From positions 1 to 64,000 of the forward strand of contig JAYRKL010000008.1 of the NCBI GenBank assembly GCA_041905795.1: a stretch of 64,000 nucleotides of DNA. Reading direction: 5' to 3'. Origin of the DNA: SHVO01 sp041905795. GTDB lineage: Bacteria > Pseudomonadota > Alphaproteobacteria > Rhodospirillales > Rhodospirillaceae. Of this stretch, positions 23,702-32,761 are shown one piece after another. Within the stretch, counting starts at the first letter, position 1; each line of letters opens with the position of its first letter. The notes under the pieces were generated by a model, which was given only the letters and a program-made list of their open reading frames with translations, did no database searches and was not told the origin of the DNA. The position numbers and the translations under genes are program-made.

Positions 23702-24253
23702 ATGGCCAATACGGCACATGTCCATGCTGCCGAGCCGGTGGGCGAAACCCGCCGCGATTTCCTGCTTTATACCACCGTCGGGGTCGGCGCCGTCGGCACC
23801 GCCATGATGGTGTGGCCGCTGATCCACAGCATGAACCCGGCCGCCGACACCCTGTCGCTGTCGACCACCGAAGTAAGCGTTGCGGGTGTGGCTGAAGGCA
23901 GCCGCGTGATCGTCATGTGGCGCGGCACTCCGGTGTTCATCGCCCACCGCACCGCCGCCGAGATCGAAGCGGCGCGCAAGGTCAACGTCTCGGAGCTGCG
24001 CGATCAGCAAAAGGACGAAGCCCGCGTTCAGAAGCCCGAATTCCTGATCGTCAGCGGCGTCTGCACCCACCTCGGCTGCGTGCCGCTCGGCAGCAAGCCC
24101 ACCGACGACAAGGGCGAGTTCGGCGGCTGGTTCTGCCCCTGCCACGGATCGCAGTACGACACTTCCGGCCGCATCCGCCTGGGCCCGGCGCCCAAGAACC
24201 TCGAGGTGCCGCCCTATAAGTTCACCAACGACACCACCGTGCTGATCGGTTAA
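23702..24253 (+). CDS. petA: Ubiquinol-cytochrome c reductase, Rieske iron-sulfur subunit
   Basis: Rieske protein of the bc1 complex, carrying electrons from ubiquinol to cytochrome c1. 183 aa. The N-terminus has a twin-arginine motif TRRDFLLYTTVGVGAVGTA that also forms the membrane anchor. The cluster ligands are in CTHLGCVPLG and CPCHGSQYD. Start ATG 23702 has AAGGA upstream. First gene of petABC, with petB 14 bp downstream. Confidence 0.97.
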   Translation: MANTAHVHAAEPVGETRRDFLLYTTVGVGAVGTAMMVWPLIHSMNPAADTLSLSTTEVSVAGVAEGSRVIVMWRGTPVFIAHRTAAEIEAARKVNVSELRDQQKDEARVQKPEFLIVSGVCTHLGCVPLGSKPTDDKGEFGGWFCPCHGSQYDTSGRIRLGPAPKNLEVPPYKFTNDTTVLIG

Positions 24254-24267
24254 GGGGAGCAGTATCC

Positions 24268-25494
24268 ATGAGCACGGAAAAGACCAGACTGCAGCGCGTG
24301 TTCGAGTGGCATGAAGCGCGCCTGCCCCTCATCGGTTTCATCGACCATGCCGTCGGCACCAAGTATCCGGCGCCGAAGAACCTGAACTACTTCTGGAACT
24401 TCGGGTTCCTCGCCGGGTTCATGCTGTTCACCATGATCATGACCGGCCTGTTCCTGGCGATGAACTACACCGCCAACATTCACATGGCGTTCGACAGCGT
24501 CGAACGCATCATGCGTGACGTGAACTTCGGCTGGCTGATCCGCTACATGCACTCCAACGGCGCCAGCTTCTTCTTCATCGTGGTCTACATCCATATCTTC
24601 CGCGGCCTGTACTACGGTTCCTACAAGAGCCCGCGCGAAGTGCTGTGGTGGATCGGCGTGATCATCCTGATCCTGATGATGGCCACCGCCTTCATGGGCT
24701 ACGTGCTGCCGTGGGGCCAGATGAGCTTCTGGGGCGCCACCGTGATCACCAACCTGTTCACGGCGATCCCCGTGGTCGGCAAGGCGATCACCACCCTCCT
24801 GTGGGGCGGCTTCTCGGTCGAGAACCCGACCCTCAACCGCTTCTTCGCCCTGCACTTCCTGCTGCCGTTCGTGATCCTGGGCGTGGTGGTCCTGCACATC
24901 TGGGCGCTGCATATCCCGGGGTCCAACAACCCGCTCGGCATCGAAGCGGCGCCCGGCGACAAGATTCCGTTCCATCCGTACTACACCGCGAAAGACGCCT
25001 TCGGTCTCGGCGTGTTCCTGCTGGCGTACTTCACCATGGTGTTCTGGTTCCCCAATGCGCTGGGCGACCCCGTCAACTACGTGAAGGCCAATCCGCTGGT
25101 GACGCCGGCCTCGATCGTGCCCGAATGGTACCTGCTGCCGTTCTACGCGATCCTGCGCTCGATCCCGGACAAGCTGGTCGGCGTCATCGCGATGTTCGGC
25201 TCGCTGCTGCTGCTGTTCGCGCTGCCGTGGCTCGACACCTCGCGCATCCGTTCGGCCACCTTCCGGCCGATCTACAAGATCCTGTTCTGGGTGCTGGTGG
25301 TGAACATGGCCGTCCTCGGCTGGTGCGGCGCGCAGCATCCGGAAGGCCTGCCGCTGGTCCTCAGCCGCATCGGCACGTTCTGGTACTTTTTCCACATGCT
25401 GATCCTGCTGCCGGTGGTTGGCTGGATCGAAACCCCGAAGCCGTTGCCGGCCTCCATCAGTCAGCCGGTCATGGCTGCACAGCCCGCGGAGTAA
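24268..25494 (+). CDS. petB: Cytochrome b of the bc1 complex
   Basis: 408 aa with about eight hydrophobic helices. Haem-ligand histidines lie in helices B and D (ASFFFIVVYIHIFRGLYYG and FVILGVVVLHIWALH). The Qo-site PEWY motif is in VPEWYLLPFYAILRSIPDK, near residue 287. Full length, with no C-terminal c1 fusion, unlike the fused fbcH gene of Bradyrhizobium-type bacteria; c1 is a separate gene here. Shine-Dalgarno AAGGGGAG precedes the ATG. Confidence 0.97.
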   Translation: MSTEKTRLQRVFEWHEARLPLIGFIDHAVGTKYPAPKNLNYFWNFGFLAGFMLFTMIMTGLFLAMNYTANIHMAFDSVERIMRDVNFGWLIRYMHSNGASFFFIVVYIHIFRGLYYGSYKSPREVLWWIGVIILILMMATAFMGYVLPWGQMSFWGATVITNLFTAIPVVGKAITTLLWGGFSVENPTLNRFFALHFLLPFVILGVVVLHIWALHIPGSNNPLGIEAAPGDKIPFHPYYTAKDAFGLGVFLLAYFTMVFWFPNALGDPVNYVKANPLVTPASIVPEWYLLPFYAILRSIPDKLVGVIAMFGSLLLLFALPWLDTSRIRSATFRPIYKILFWVLVVNMAVLGWCGAQHPEGLPLVLSRIGTFWYFFHMLILLPVVGWIETPKPLPASISQPVMAAQPAE

Positions 25495-25499
25495 GCGCC

Positions 25500-26264
25500 A
25501 TGCGTAAAGTTCTGTTCGGCGCCGCCGCCGCTCTCGCCTTCGCCTTTGCTCCTGTCGCCATGGGAGCGGAAGCCGAAATCCACCTGCCCAAGCAGGAGTG
25601 GAGCTTCAACGGCATGCTCGGTAAATTCGACAAGGAGCAGGTCCAGCGCGGCTTCCAGGTCTACAAGGAAGTCTGTGCGGCCTGTCACTCGGTCCAGTAC
25701 CTGGCGTTCCGCAACCTCCAGGACCTGGGCTACAGCGAAGCCCAGGTGAAGACCCTGGCCGCCACCTACGAAGTGCAGGACGGTCCCGACGACGCCGGCG
25801 ACATGTTCAAGCGCAAGGCCAAGGGTTCGGACTATTTCCCGAAGCCGTTCGCCAACGACAACGCGGCGCGCGCCTCCAATGGCGGCGCCCTGCCGCCCGA
25901 CCTGTCGCTGATGACCAAGGCGCGCGAAGGCGGCCCGGACTACGTCTACAACCTGCTGCTGGGCTACGAAGAGCCGCCGGCCGACGTCAAGATGATGCCG
26001 GGCATGAACTACAACAAGTTCTTCCCGGGCCATCAGATCGGCATGGCCAAGCAGATCCAGGACGGCCTCCTGACCTATGCCGACGGCGCGCCCAACGACG
26101 CCGCCCATATCGCCAAGGACGTGACCGCGTTCCTGCACTGGGTCGCCGAACCCAAGCTGGAAGCCCGCCACGACACCGGCGTGCGCGTGATGCTCTATAC
26201 GCTGCTGTTCACGATCCTGGCCTATATCGCCAAGCGCCAGATCTGGTCGCGCATCGAGCACTAG
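25500..26264 (+). CDS. petC: Cytochrome c1
   Basis: 254 aa. A signal peptide (LFGAAAALAFAFAPVAMGA) precedes the mature protein. Haem c binds at CAACH near residue 59. Methionine-ligand candidates lie in MMPGMNYNKFF. A C-terminal anchor helix (VRVMLYTLLFTILAYIAK) holds it in the membrane. The ATG at 25500 follows the petB stop by a few bases. The TAG stop (26262-26264) coincides with the edge of a truncated repeat element. Confidence 0.96.
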   Translation: MRKVLFGAAAALAFAFAPVAMGAEAEIHLPKQEWSFNGMLGKFDKEQVQRGFQVYKEVCAACHSVQYLAFRNLQDLGYSEAQVKTLAATYEVQDGPDDAGDMFKRKAKGSDYFPKPFANDNAARASNGGALPPDLSLMTKAREGGPDYVYNLLLGYEEPPADVKMMPGMNYNKFFPGHQIGMAKQIQDGLLTYADGAPNDAAHIAKDVTAFLHWVAEPKLEARHDTGVRVMLYTLLFTILAYIAKRQIWSRIEH

Positions 26265-26325
26265 ACTCTGTTTGGTCGCATGTTGAGCGGCCGAACCGGC
26301 CTCCACTTCGGCCTAACATGCTCTA
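26262..26325. repeat. Palindromic mosaic repeat, copy 7 (half element)
   Basis: It starts with the TAG stop of petC (TAGACTCTG), then jumps straight to the linker TTTGGTCGCAT, so the first hairpin is missing. The second hairpin is present: GCATGTTGAGCGGCCGAA pairs with TTCGGCCTAACATGC around CCGGCCTCCAC, ending CTCTA. This looks like an internal deletion within the hairpin of a copy-1-type element. Confidence 0.82.
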
Positions 26326-26347
26326 AGCGCGAACGGCTCAAAACAAA

Positions 26348-26382
26348 GCCGCCGGTTCCAGACGGAACCGGCGGCTTTTTTT
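26348..26382 (+). terminator. Strong Rho-independent terminator after petABC
   Basis: A perfect 12-bp stem GCCGCCGGTTCC/GGAACCGGCGGC (26348-26359 with 26364-26375), AGAC loop, then seven T. On the minus strand the hairpin is followed by TTTGTTTTG, so it can also end the ychF transcript coming from the other side. Confidence 0.92.
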
Positions 26383-26445
26383 GTGCGCGGGGTTTGGTCC
26401 GGCTTCGTCGCAGAGACGCGCCTGTCTGCCACAGACCGGTATTCC

Positions 26446-27549
26446 TCAGACGTTGAACAGGAAGTGCATGATGTCGCCGTCCTGGACGACATAGTCTTTG
26501 CCTTCCGAGCGCATCTTGCCGGCGTCCTTGGCGCCCTGTTCGCCCTTGAGGGCGACAAAGTCGGCATAGGCAATGGTCTCGGCGCGGATGAAGCCCTTCT
26601 CGAAATCGGTATGGATGGCGGCGGCGGCCTGGGGCGCCTTGGTGTTGCGCTTGATGGTCCAGGCGCGGGTTTCCTTGGGGCCGGCGGTGAAATAGGTGAT
26701 CAGGTCGAGCAGGCTGTAGCCGGCGCGGATCACCTGGGTGAGGCCGGTTTCCTTGAGGCCGAGGGTTTCCAAGAATTCCTTCTGTTCGGCGGGGTCGCTG
26801 AGCTGCGAAACCTCGGCTTCGATGGCGGCCGAAATGACGACAAATCCGGCACCTTCCGATTTCGCACGCGCGGCGACTTTCGCCGACATGGCGTTGCCGG
26901 TGGCGGCGGAACCTTCCTCGACATTGCAGACGTAAAGCACCGGCGTGCCGGTCAGGAGCTGCAGCCCGGCGAAGATCTTGCGGGCCGCCGGATCGCTCGG
27001 GCGGGCGCTGCGCGCCGGCTTGCCGGTCTTGAGGGCGGCCAGAACCGGATCGACCACCGCCAGCAGTTCCTTGGACTCCTTGTCGCCGCCCTTCGCCTTT
27101 TTGGCAGCCTGATCGGCGCGGCGTTCCAGGCTCTCGAGGTCCGAAATCATCAGCTCGGTGTCGACCGTCTCGGCGTCGCGCAGCGGATCGATGGAGTTCT
27201 CGACGTGCGTGACGTTGCCATCCTCGAAACAGCGCAGCACATGGACGATGGCGTCGACTTCGCGGATGTTGGCAAGAAACTTGTTGCCCAGGCCTTCGCC
27301 CTTGGAGGCGCCGCGGACCAGGCCGGCGATGTCGACGAACTCCAGCTGCGTCGGGATCACCTTGGCCGACTTGGAGATGGCCGAGATCACGTCCATCCGC
27401 TCGTCGGGCACGGCCACGCGGCCGACGTTGGGTTCGATGGTGCAGAACGGGAAATTGGCCGCCTGGGCCGCCGCGGTGGCGGTGAGCGCGTTGAACAGGG
27501 TGGACTTGCCGACGTTGGGCAGGCCGACGATTCCGCAATTGAAACCCAT
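26446..27549 (-). CDS. ychF: Redox-regulated ATPase/GTPase YchF (Obg family)
   Basis: 367 aa. P-loop GLPNVGKSTLFNALT is near residue 9; the switch region and DIAGLVRGASKGEGLGNKFL follow. NVEEG replaces the NKxD guanine-specificity motif, as in the ATP-preferring YchF subfamily. The C-terminal TGS domain ends with VVQDGDIMHFLFNV. It associates with ribosomes and affects stress responses in other bacteria. The start is 2 bp from the pth stop. Confidence 0.96.
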   Translation of the reverse strand: MGFNCGIVGLPNVGKSTLFNALTATAAAQAANFPFCTIEPNVGRVAVPDERMDVISAISKSAKVIPTQLEFVDIAGLVRGASKGEGLGNKFLANIREVDAIVHVLRCFEDGNVTHVENSIDPLRDAETVDTELMISDLESLERRADQAAKKAKGGDKESKELLAVVDPVLAALKTGKPARSARPSDPAARKIFAGLQLLTGTPVLYVCNVEEGSAATGNAMSAKVAARAKSEGAGFVVISAAIEAEVSQLSDPAEQKEFLETLGLKETGLTQVIRAGYSLLDLITYFTAGPKETRAWTIKRNTKAPQAAAAIHTDFEKGFIRAETIAYADFVALKGEQGAKDAGKMRSEGKDYVVQDGDIMHFLFNV

Positions 27550-27551
27550 GG

Positions 27552-28178
27552 CTATTCAGACTCCGTTGGCGCCGCTTTCTTGTCTTTTTTCTCGGCGGTT
27601 TTCTTTTCAAGGGGCGGCTTGGTCATCAGGGCGATCCTGGTCATGAACTTGTTCTCGTCGCCCGCCACCAGCAGTGGGGCCGCGTCGGCGACGGCGTCGA
27701 GCAGGGGGCCGAGCCAGGCCGTGTCGCCCTTGGCGAAGTTCTCGAGCACGTGGTTGGAGACCTGGTCCTTGGTGTCGGGCCGGCCCACGCCCAGGCGCAC
27801 GCGCCAGTAATTGTTGCCGATATGCTCGTCCAGGCTCTTGATGCCGTTGTGGCCGGCGCTGCCGCCGCCCAGCTTCACCTTGACCTTGCCGGGGGCCAAT
27901 TCGATCTCGTCATAGATGACGATGACGTTCTCCGGCGGGATCTTGTAGAAGCGCGCGGCCTCGCCCACGGCCTGGCCGGAGCGGTTCATATAGGTGGCGG
28001 GCTTGAGGGCGATGACGCGCTCGCCCACCTCGCCTTCGCAGATGTCCGCCTGGAAGCGCGATTTCCAAGGGGAAAGCTTGTAGCGCCCGGCAATGATGTC
28101 GAGCGCCATGAAACCGATGTTGTGACGGTTGAGGCGGTAATCCTTGCCGGGATTTCCGAGACCGACGAGGAGCCGCAT
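27552..28178 (-). CDS. pth: Peptidyl-tRNA hydrolase
   Basis: Releases tRNA from prematurely ended peptidyl-tRNA. 208 aa. N-terminal VGLGNPGKDYRLNRHNIGF contains the catalytic His near residue 21. TYMNRSGQAV and DEIELAPGKVKVKLGGGSAGHNGIKS are conserved. The C-terminus is a lysine-rich tail (KKTAEKKDKKAAPTESE). It forms an operon with rplY upstream and ychF downstream, a translation-linked set common in bacteria. Confidence 0.96.
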   Translation of the reverse strand: MRLLVGLGNPGKDYRLNRHNIGFMALDIIAGRYKLSPWKSRFQADICEGEVGERVIALKPATYMNRSGQAVGEAARFYKIPPENVIVIYDEIELAPGKVKVKLGGGSAGHNGIKSLDEHIGNNYWRVRLGVGRPDTKDQVSNHVLENFAKGDTAWLGPLLDAVADAAPLLVAGDENKFMTRIALMTKPPLEKKTAEKKDKKAAPTESE

Positions 28179-28235
28179 GAGGAGAAGCCCGAAAAACGTC
28201 CGCCGCGTGGATGGTCCACGCGGCGGAGGGTCTGC

Positions 28236-28964
28236 TTACTTCTTCTTGGCCGGGGCGGCAGCCGCGGCGGGCTTGGCCCCGCCTTTGGCATCCGCGGCCG
28301 GAGCCGCGCCACCGGCGGCGGGAGCGGCGGCAGCCGCTTCGCCTTCGGCCGGAGCGGCAGCAGCGGCGGCGGCAGCCGGCGCTTCTTCTTCCGCGGTCAT
28401 CACCGTCGGCGGCGCGATCGTGCAGATGGTGAAGTTGCGGGCGATGGTCGGCTTGATCCCCTTGGGCAGGGTGATGGCGTTGATGTGCACCGAGTCACCG
28501 ATTTCCAGGCCCGTCAGGTCCACGTCGATGTGGTCGGGCAGGTCGTCGGCGAGGCCGCGCACTTCGACGTCGTGGCGCACGATGTTGAGCACGCCGCCCA
28601 CCTTGATGCCGGGCGAGGCGCCTTCATTGTGGAAGCGCACCGGAATCGGCACGCGAACCAGGGTGTCCTTCTCGATGCGGCGGAAGTCGGCGTGGATCGG
28701 CCGGTCGCTGACCGGGTCGAGCTGCACATCCATGGCCATGGTGCGCTGCTTCTTGCCGCCGATTTCGACTTCGAAGATGTTGGTCTTGAACGCCGGGTCG
28801 TGCATCAGGCTGACGAGGACTTTCGGCTCGAGGGCGATCAGCGTGGCATCTTGGTTGCCGCCATAGATCACGGCCGGGACGAGTCCCCCGCGACGTGTGG
28901 CTCGAGCTGCCCCCTTACCTGCCCGATCGCGCCCCTGTACCTGCAAGCTGCTGGTCTTAGGCAT
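28236..28964 (-). CDS. rplY: 50S ribosomal protein L25 / general stress protein Ctc
   Basis: 242 aa, the long two-domain form. The N-terminal L25 domain binds 5S rRNA (GAARATRRGGLVPAVIYGG). The middle TL5/CTC beta domain has RVPIPVRFHNEGASPGIK. The end is a low-complexity Ala/Pro/Glu tail of about 55 residues finishing AAPAKKK, common in alphaproteobacterial L25. A strong Shine-Dalgarno AAGGAG precedes the ATG. A 7-bp hairpin CCATAGG/CCTATGG (28989-29013) lies in the leader. Confidence 0.95.
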   Translation of the reverse strand: MPKTSSLQVQGRDRAGKGAARATRRGGLVPAVIYGGNQDATLIALEPKVLVSLMHDPAFKTNIFEVEIGGKKQRTMAMDVQLDPVSDRPIHADFRRIEKDTLVRVPIPVRFHNEGASPGIKVGGVLNIVRHDVEVRGLADDLPDHIDVDLTGLEIGDSVHINAITLPKGIKPTIARNFTICTIAPPTVMTAEEEAPAAAAAAAAPAEGEAAAAAPAAGGAAPAADAKGGAKPAAAAAPAKKK

Positions 28965-29121
28965 CGGTTTTCTCCTTTAAGATCAATACCATAGGTCAAA
29001 AACTGGCCTATGGGGCGTTCGCCGCCTCCAGGGGTGCGGTCCCGCCAAAAATCCCGCGGGCGGTGCCCTACGGGAAGGCGGTCATGTACACGGTTCACCT
29101 GAGATGTTCAAGGCGCGCCCC

Positions 29122-29140
29122 GAGGGCCGCTAAGGCCCTC
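29122..29140 (-). terminator. Weak hairpin downstream of the exported-protein gene
   Basis: GAGGGCC (29122-29128) pairs with GGCCCTC (29134-29140) with a 5-base loop. No T-run follows on either strand, so it is a weak terminator candidate or an mRNA 3' stabiliser. The rest of 28965-29180 holds only the rplY leader. Confidence 0.3.
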
Positions 29141-29180
29141 AAATGACGCCCGAAACAGGGTTTTTGGCGGCGCCCGGCCG

Positions 29181-29945
29181 CTATTTGAGCCCGACCTTGT
29201 CGCCGAAGGTCCTGAGGCCCTCGTCGAGGGTGCCGTAGCCGCGGGAGGTCGTGCGGTCGACCACGAAATACGCCACCCGCGGCACGTTCTGTTTGCGCAC
29301 GTTGCCGCAGCGCGGCTCCTGCACCGGCGTTTCCTGGCGCACCGCGACGATGCCCACGCAATCGCCGCACTTCTCCCACTGGAACAGGTTGGAGAACGGG
29401 TATTTGGACTCCGGGTTCACGGCGGCGATGGCGTGGTTGAGCCGCGGCCGGTCGCCGCGGGTGCTCAGGGCTTCGCGCGCCGACAGGCCCTTCTCGATGT
29501 CGATGCAGAAGTCCTCGATGAAGCGGTTGAGGGCGTCGACTTCGACGTCCAGTTCCATGAAGGCGGCGCCCATGCGGTCGTTGAAGTATCTGGCGGCGGC
29601 GCCGGCGTCCGTGAACGCCTGGCGTTCGCCGGTGGTGACCACGTAATAGGCCGGGCCCATGGGGGTGGCATAGCGCACCATGCAGGGATTGAGCACGATG
29701 CGCGCGGTTTCGCCGCAATGCAGCCGCGAGAATTCCGCCACCGTCATCTCCGCCGGCACCTTGCCGTTCTCAAGCGCGACGATGAAATCGTCGGGATAGC
29801 CGGGCGGGTAGACGAAATCCCTGAGCCGGCTCATGTCGGCCTGGTTTTCCTTGGGCGAGAACGGCCGGGTGATCTCGGGCTCGGCGGCGTGTACGCCGCA
29901 GGCCATCATCACCACAAGCAAAGCCGCCAGAACCGCGCGCGCCAT
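29181..29945 (-). CDS. Exported protein of unknown function
   Basis: 254 aa from the ATG at 29945; the longer frame lacks homology and this start gives a clean signal peptide (ARAVLAALLVVMMACGVHA). The mature part has six or more cysteines (HCGET, NPCMV, FCIDIE, CGDCVG, PRCGN) that could form disulfides. An acidic helical stretch FMELDVEVDALNRFIEDFC is also present. I do not recognise a family. It follows prs by about 80 bp on the same strand. Confidence 0.75.
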   Translation of the reverse strand: MARAVLAALLVVMMACGVHAAEPEITRPFSPKENQADMSRLRDFVYPPGYPDDFIVALENGKVPAEMTVAEFSRLHCGETARIVLNPCMVRYATPMGPAYYVVTTGERQAFTDAGAAARYFNDRMGAAFMELDVEVDALNRFIEDFCIDIEKGLSAREALSTRGDRPRLNHAIAAVNPESKYPFSNLFQWEKCGDCVGIVAVRQETPVQEPRCGNVRKQNVPRVAYFVVDRTTSRGYGTLDEGLRTFGDKVGLK

Positions 29946-30024
29946 CGAGGTCTCCGCCGTTACCTGAACGGGGGAATCAAACCGCAAAACCGCGGCGCGG
30001 TCGATAATTATTCGCGGTAAATCC

Positions 30025-30960
30025 TTAAGCCTCGAACAGGCTGGAAACAGACGCTTCCAGGCTGATGCGCTTGATGGCCTCGGCCATCAGGGGGGCGATC
30101 GACAACTGGCGGATGTTATCGGCCAGGCGGACCGCTTCGGTGGCCTGGATGCTGTCGGTGATCACCAGTTCCTTGAGCGGCGAGGAGCTGACCCGGCCCA
30201 CCGCCCCGCCCGAGAGCACGCCGTGGGTGACGTAGGCCGAAACCGACTTGGCGCCGGCGTCGACCAGGGCGCGGGCGGCGTTACACAGGGTGCCGGCCGA
30301 ATCGACGATATCGTCCACCAGGATGCAGGTGCGGCCGTCGACCTCGCCGATGATGTTCATGACTTCCGACACGCCCGCCTTTTCGCGGCGCTTGTCGATG
30401 ATGGCGAGGTCGGCGTGGATGCGCTTGGCGACCGCGCGGGCGCGCACGACACCGCCGACGTCGGGCGACACGATCACCAGTTCCTCGCCCTTGAACTTGG
30501 TCATGATGTCCTGGGTGAACACCGGGGCGGAGTAAAGGTTGTCGAGCGGGATATCGAAGAAGCCCTGGATCTGGCCCGAATGCAGGTCGAGCGAGAGCAC
30601 GCGGCCGGCGCCGGCATTGGTCATCAGGTTGGCCACCAGCTTGGCGGTGATGGGCGTGCGGCCGCCGGTCTTGCGGTCCTGGCGGGCATAACCGTAGTAG
30701 GGGATCACCGCCGTGACGCGCCGCGCCGAGGCCCGGCGCAAGGCGTCCAGGGTGATCAGCAGTTCCATCAGGTTGTCGTTGGCGGGATAGGAGGTCGACT
30801 GGATCACGAAGACGTCTTCGCCGCGCACGTTCTCGTGGATCTCCACGAAGATCTCCATGTCGGAGAAGCGCTTGATGCTGGCGTTCGTGAGCGGGAGATG
30901 GAGGCAAGCGCCGATGGCTTCGGCCACCGGTTTATTGCTGTTACCCGCCAGGATTTTCAT
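30025..30960 (-). CDS. prs: Ribose-phosphate pyrophosphokinase
   Basis: Makes PRPP from ribose-5-phosphate and ATP for nucleotide, His and Trp synthesis. 311 aa from ATG 30960 (MKILAGNSNKPVAEAI). Catalytic-loop and PRPP motifs are present: DLHSGQIQGFFDIPLDNL near residue 128, and VDDIVDSAGTL near residue 218. YYGYARQDRKTGGRTPITAKL is the class I signature. All expected motifs are intact. Confidence 0.97.
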   Translation of the reverse strand: MKILAGNSNKPVAEAIGACLHLPLTNASIKRFSDMEIFVEIHENVRGEDVFVIQSTSYPANDNLMELLITLDALRRASARRVTAVIPYYGYARQDRKTGGRTPITAKLVANLMTNAGAGRVLSLDLHSGQIQGFFDIPLDNLYSAPVFTQDIMTKFKGEELVIVSPDVGGVVRARAVAKRIHADLAIIDKRREKAGVSEVMNIIGEVDGRTCILVDDIVDSAGTLCNAARALVDAGAKSVSAYVTHGVLSGGAVGRVSSSPLKELVITDSIQATEAVRLADNIRQLSIAPLMAEAIKRISLEASVSSLFEA

Positions 30961-31113
30961 GGCACCGGAATTGTTTGCAGTGAGTGCCCCCGCACCGCGC
31001 CGCCGATGAAAGCGGCAAGGCTGCCTGAGCGCACCCTTCACTCAAGCGCGCGGAAAGTATCAACCCGGCTCCCTACTGTAAACAGCAGGCGTTGCCCAAA
31101 TTTGCGGCTTGAG

Positions 31114-31986
31114 TCAGGGCGTCACCGCCGCGGTTCCCAATAAAGCCATCAGGTCCGGCGCGGCGGCGGTGGCGATGGCGAAGGCGGTCGGCCCCCACGG
31201 GCCGTCCAGCGCGCCGTTGGGGATGGTGTTGTCGAGCCTGACGGTGCCGAGGTCCTTGCCGTCCTTGCCGATGGCGCGCCAGACGATTGCGACCTTCTGC
31301 TGATCGCCGGGGACCGACTCGCTGGTCATGGCGGCGCGCAGGGTGACTTCGGGGTTGGAGTCGTCCCGGGCCACGCCGCGCTCGAACATCACCTGGATGA
31401 GCGCGAGGCGCAGCGACTCGCGGCCGTCACCGGGGGCCCCTTCCACCGGCGCAATGGAGATTCGCGGCAACCGTGTCCGCGGGGCCGCGACCGCGACCGG
31501 CGATTCCCCGCCCACCAGGGCGACGATGGGCAGGCCCGCGGCGCCCGCCAGCTGTGTTGCGACGGCCTCGACGCCGGATGCGTCATCGCGCCAGGCGCTC
31601 GCTGGGACCGCGATCGCCTGCCGGTACTCGCCGGCGACCCCGCGGCGGGAGCGCAAGCTCCAGACGATGGTGGCGGTAACGCCCGACGGCGCGGCGACCA
31701 GATCCTGCGCGTCGCCCGTCAGGGTGAAACCCAGGCCGGCGTTGCTGTCGACAGCTTCGGCCGGAATGTCCAGGGCCTGCAGCCGGGTCGCCAGGGCCTT
31801 CGAGATTTCCCGGTTGAGGGGCGCGGGGGCGCCGGCCACCGGCAGCACGGCGATCCCGACCGCGCTCGGTACGTCGAGGAGGGGGTTGTCGGTGGTGGCG
31901 CGCGGCGCATCGCGGAACGGCTGCGGCACCGATCCGCAGGCGCTCAGCACCAGCGCCAAGGCCAGGGCGGCGAGGGACTTAAACAA
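31114..31986 (-). CDS. Lipoprotein of unknown function
   Basis: 290 aa from a TTG codon that overlaps the pgeF end. The N-terminus FKSLAALALALVLSACGS is a lipoprotein signal with lipobox LSAC, so the mature protein starts at Cys17 or close by. The rest is an alpha/beta protein with repeated VGIAVLPVAGAP and RISIAPVEGAPGDG segments, suggesting two related halves. No catalytic motif is visible. The lgt gene that modifies such proteins lies 2 kb upstream on the same strand. Confidence 0.75.
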   Translation of the reverse strand: MFKSLAALALALVLSACGSVPQPFRDAPRATTDNPLLDVPSAVGIAVLPVAGAPAPLNREISKALATRLQALDIPAEAVDSNAGLGFTLTGDAQDLVAAPSGVTATIVWSLRSRRGVAGEYRQAIAVPASAWRDDASGVEAVATQLAGAAGLPIVALVGGESPVAVAAPRTRLPRISIAPVEGAPGDGRESLRLALIQVMFERGVARDDSNPEVTLRAAMTSESVPGDQQKVAIVWRAIGKDGKDLGTVRLDNTIPNGALDGPWGPTAFAIATAAAPDLMALLGTAAVTP

Positions 31987-32761
31987 GCCCGATCACCGAA
32001 ATCTGGCGGCCGTAGTCGGGCTCCTTGCGCAATGTGGTGCGGCGGTAACTGAAATAGGTGTCTTCCTCGGCGCAGGTGTCGCGTCCGGAGAGGATGACCG
32101 TGCCCACCTGTGCGGCGCGCAGGGCGTCGCCGACGAAGGCGGCGAGATCGAAGTTGCAATGGCCGCTGGGTTTCGGATTGGTGAAATAGCGCGTGTCGGC
32201 GGGATCGCGCTCCACGAACCGGGCGACAAATTCGGGTCCCACCTCGTAAGACGTCCGGCCGATACACGGGCCGACCGCGGCGGCGATGTCGCCGCGCCTG
32301 GCGCCCAGGGCGGTCATGGCCGCGACCGTGGCCTCGATCACGCCGTCGAAGGCGCCGCGCCAGCCGGCATGCGCCGCGCCGATGACACCGGCTTTGGTGT
32401 CGGCGAACAGCACCGGCGCGCAATCGGCGGTGAGGATGCCGAGCCCGATGCCTTGCACATTCGTCACCATGGCGTCGGCCACCGGGGCGGCGTCGGCGCT
32501 CCAGGGCGCGGTCACCCGTTCGACCTTGGGCGTATGGCGCTGGTGAACGGTGACGAAGCCGGGCAGGCCCAGGCGCGCGGCGCAGGCGGCGCGGTTGGCG
32601 GCCACGGTCTCGCGATCGTCGCCGGACCCGAAGCCGCAATTGTTGCTGGTGTAGATGCCGTGGGACCGCCCGCCGGCGCGGCCAAAAAACCCGTGCCGGA
32701 TGCCTGGCCGGCCGAGCGCCGGGATCTCGAGAGCCGCCGGAAGCGTATCGGTGAGGTTCAA
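31979..32761 (-). CDS. pgeF: Peptidoglycan editing factor PgeF / LACC1-type purine phosphorylase
   Basis: 260 aa, multicopper-polyphenol-oxidase-like (DUF152) family. The metal-binding residues are in VTVHQRHTPKV, ILTADCAPVLFAD and GAAHAGWRGAFDGVIEA. Family members act on purine nucleosides, and E. coli PgeF prevents misincorporation in peptidoglycan precursors. The gene overlaps both neighbours by a few bases, so it is cotranslated with the MidA-like gene upstream. Confidence 0.92.
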   Translation of the reverse strand: MNLTDTLPAALEIPALGRPGIRHGFFGRAGGRSHGIYTSNNCGFGSGDDRETVAANRAACAARLGLPGFVTVHQRHTPKVERVTAPWSADAAPVADAMVTNVQGIGLGILTADCAPVLFADTKAGVIGAAHAGWRGAFDGVIEATVAAMTALGARRGDIAAAVGPCIGRTSYEVGPEFVARFVERDPADTRYFTNPKPSGHCNFDLAAFVGDALRAAQVGTVILSGRDTCAEEDTYFSYRRTTLRKEPDYGRQISVIGLV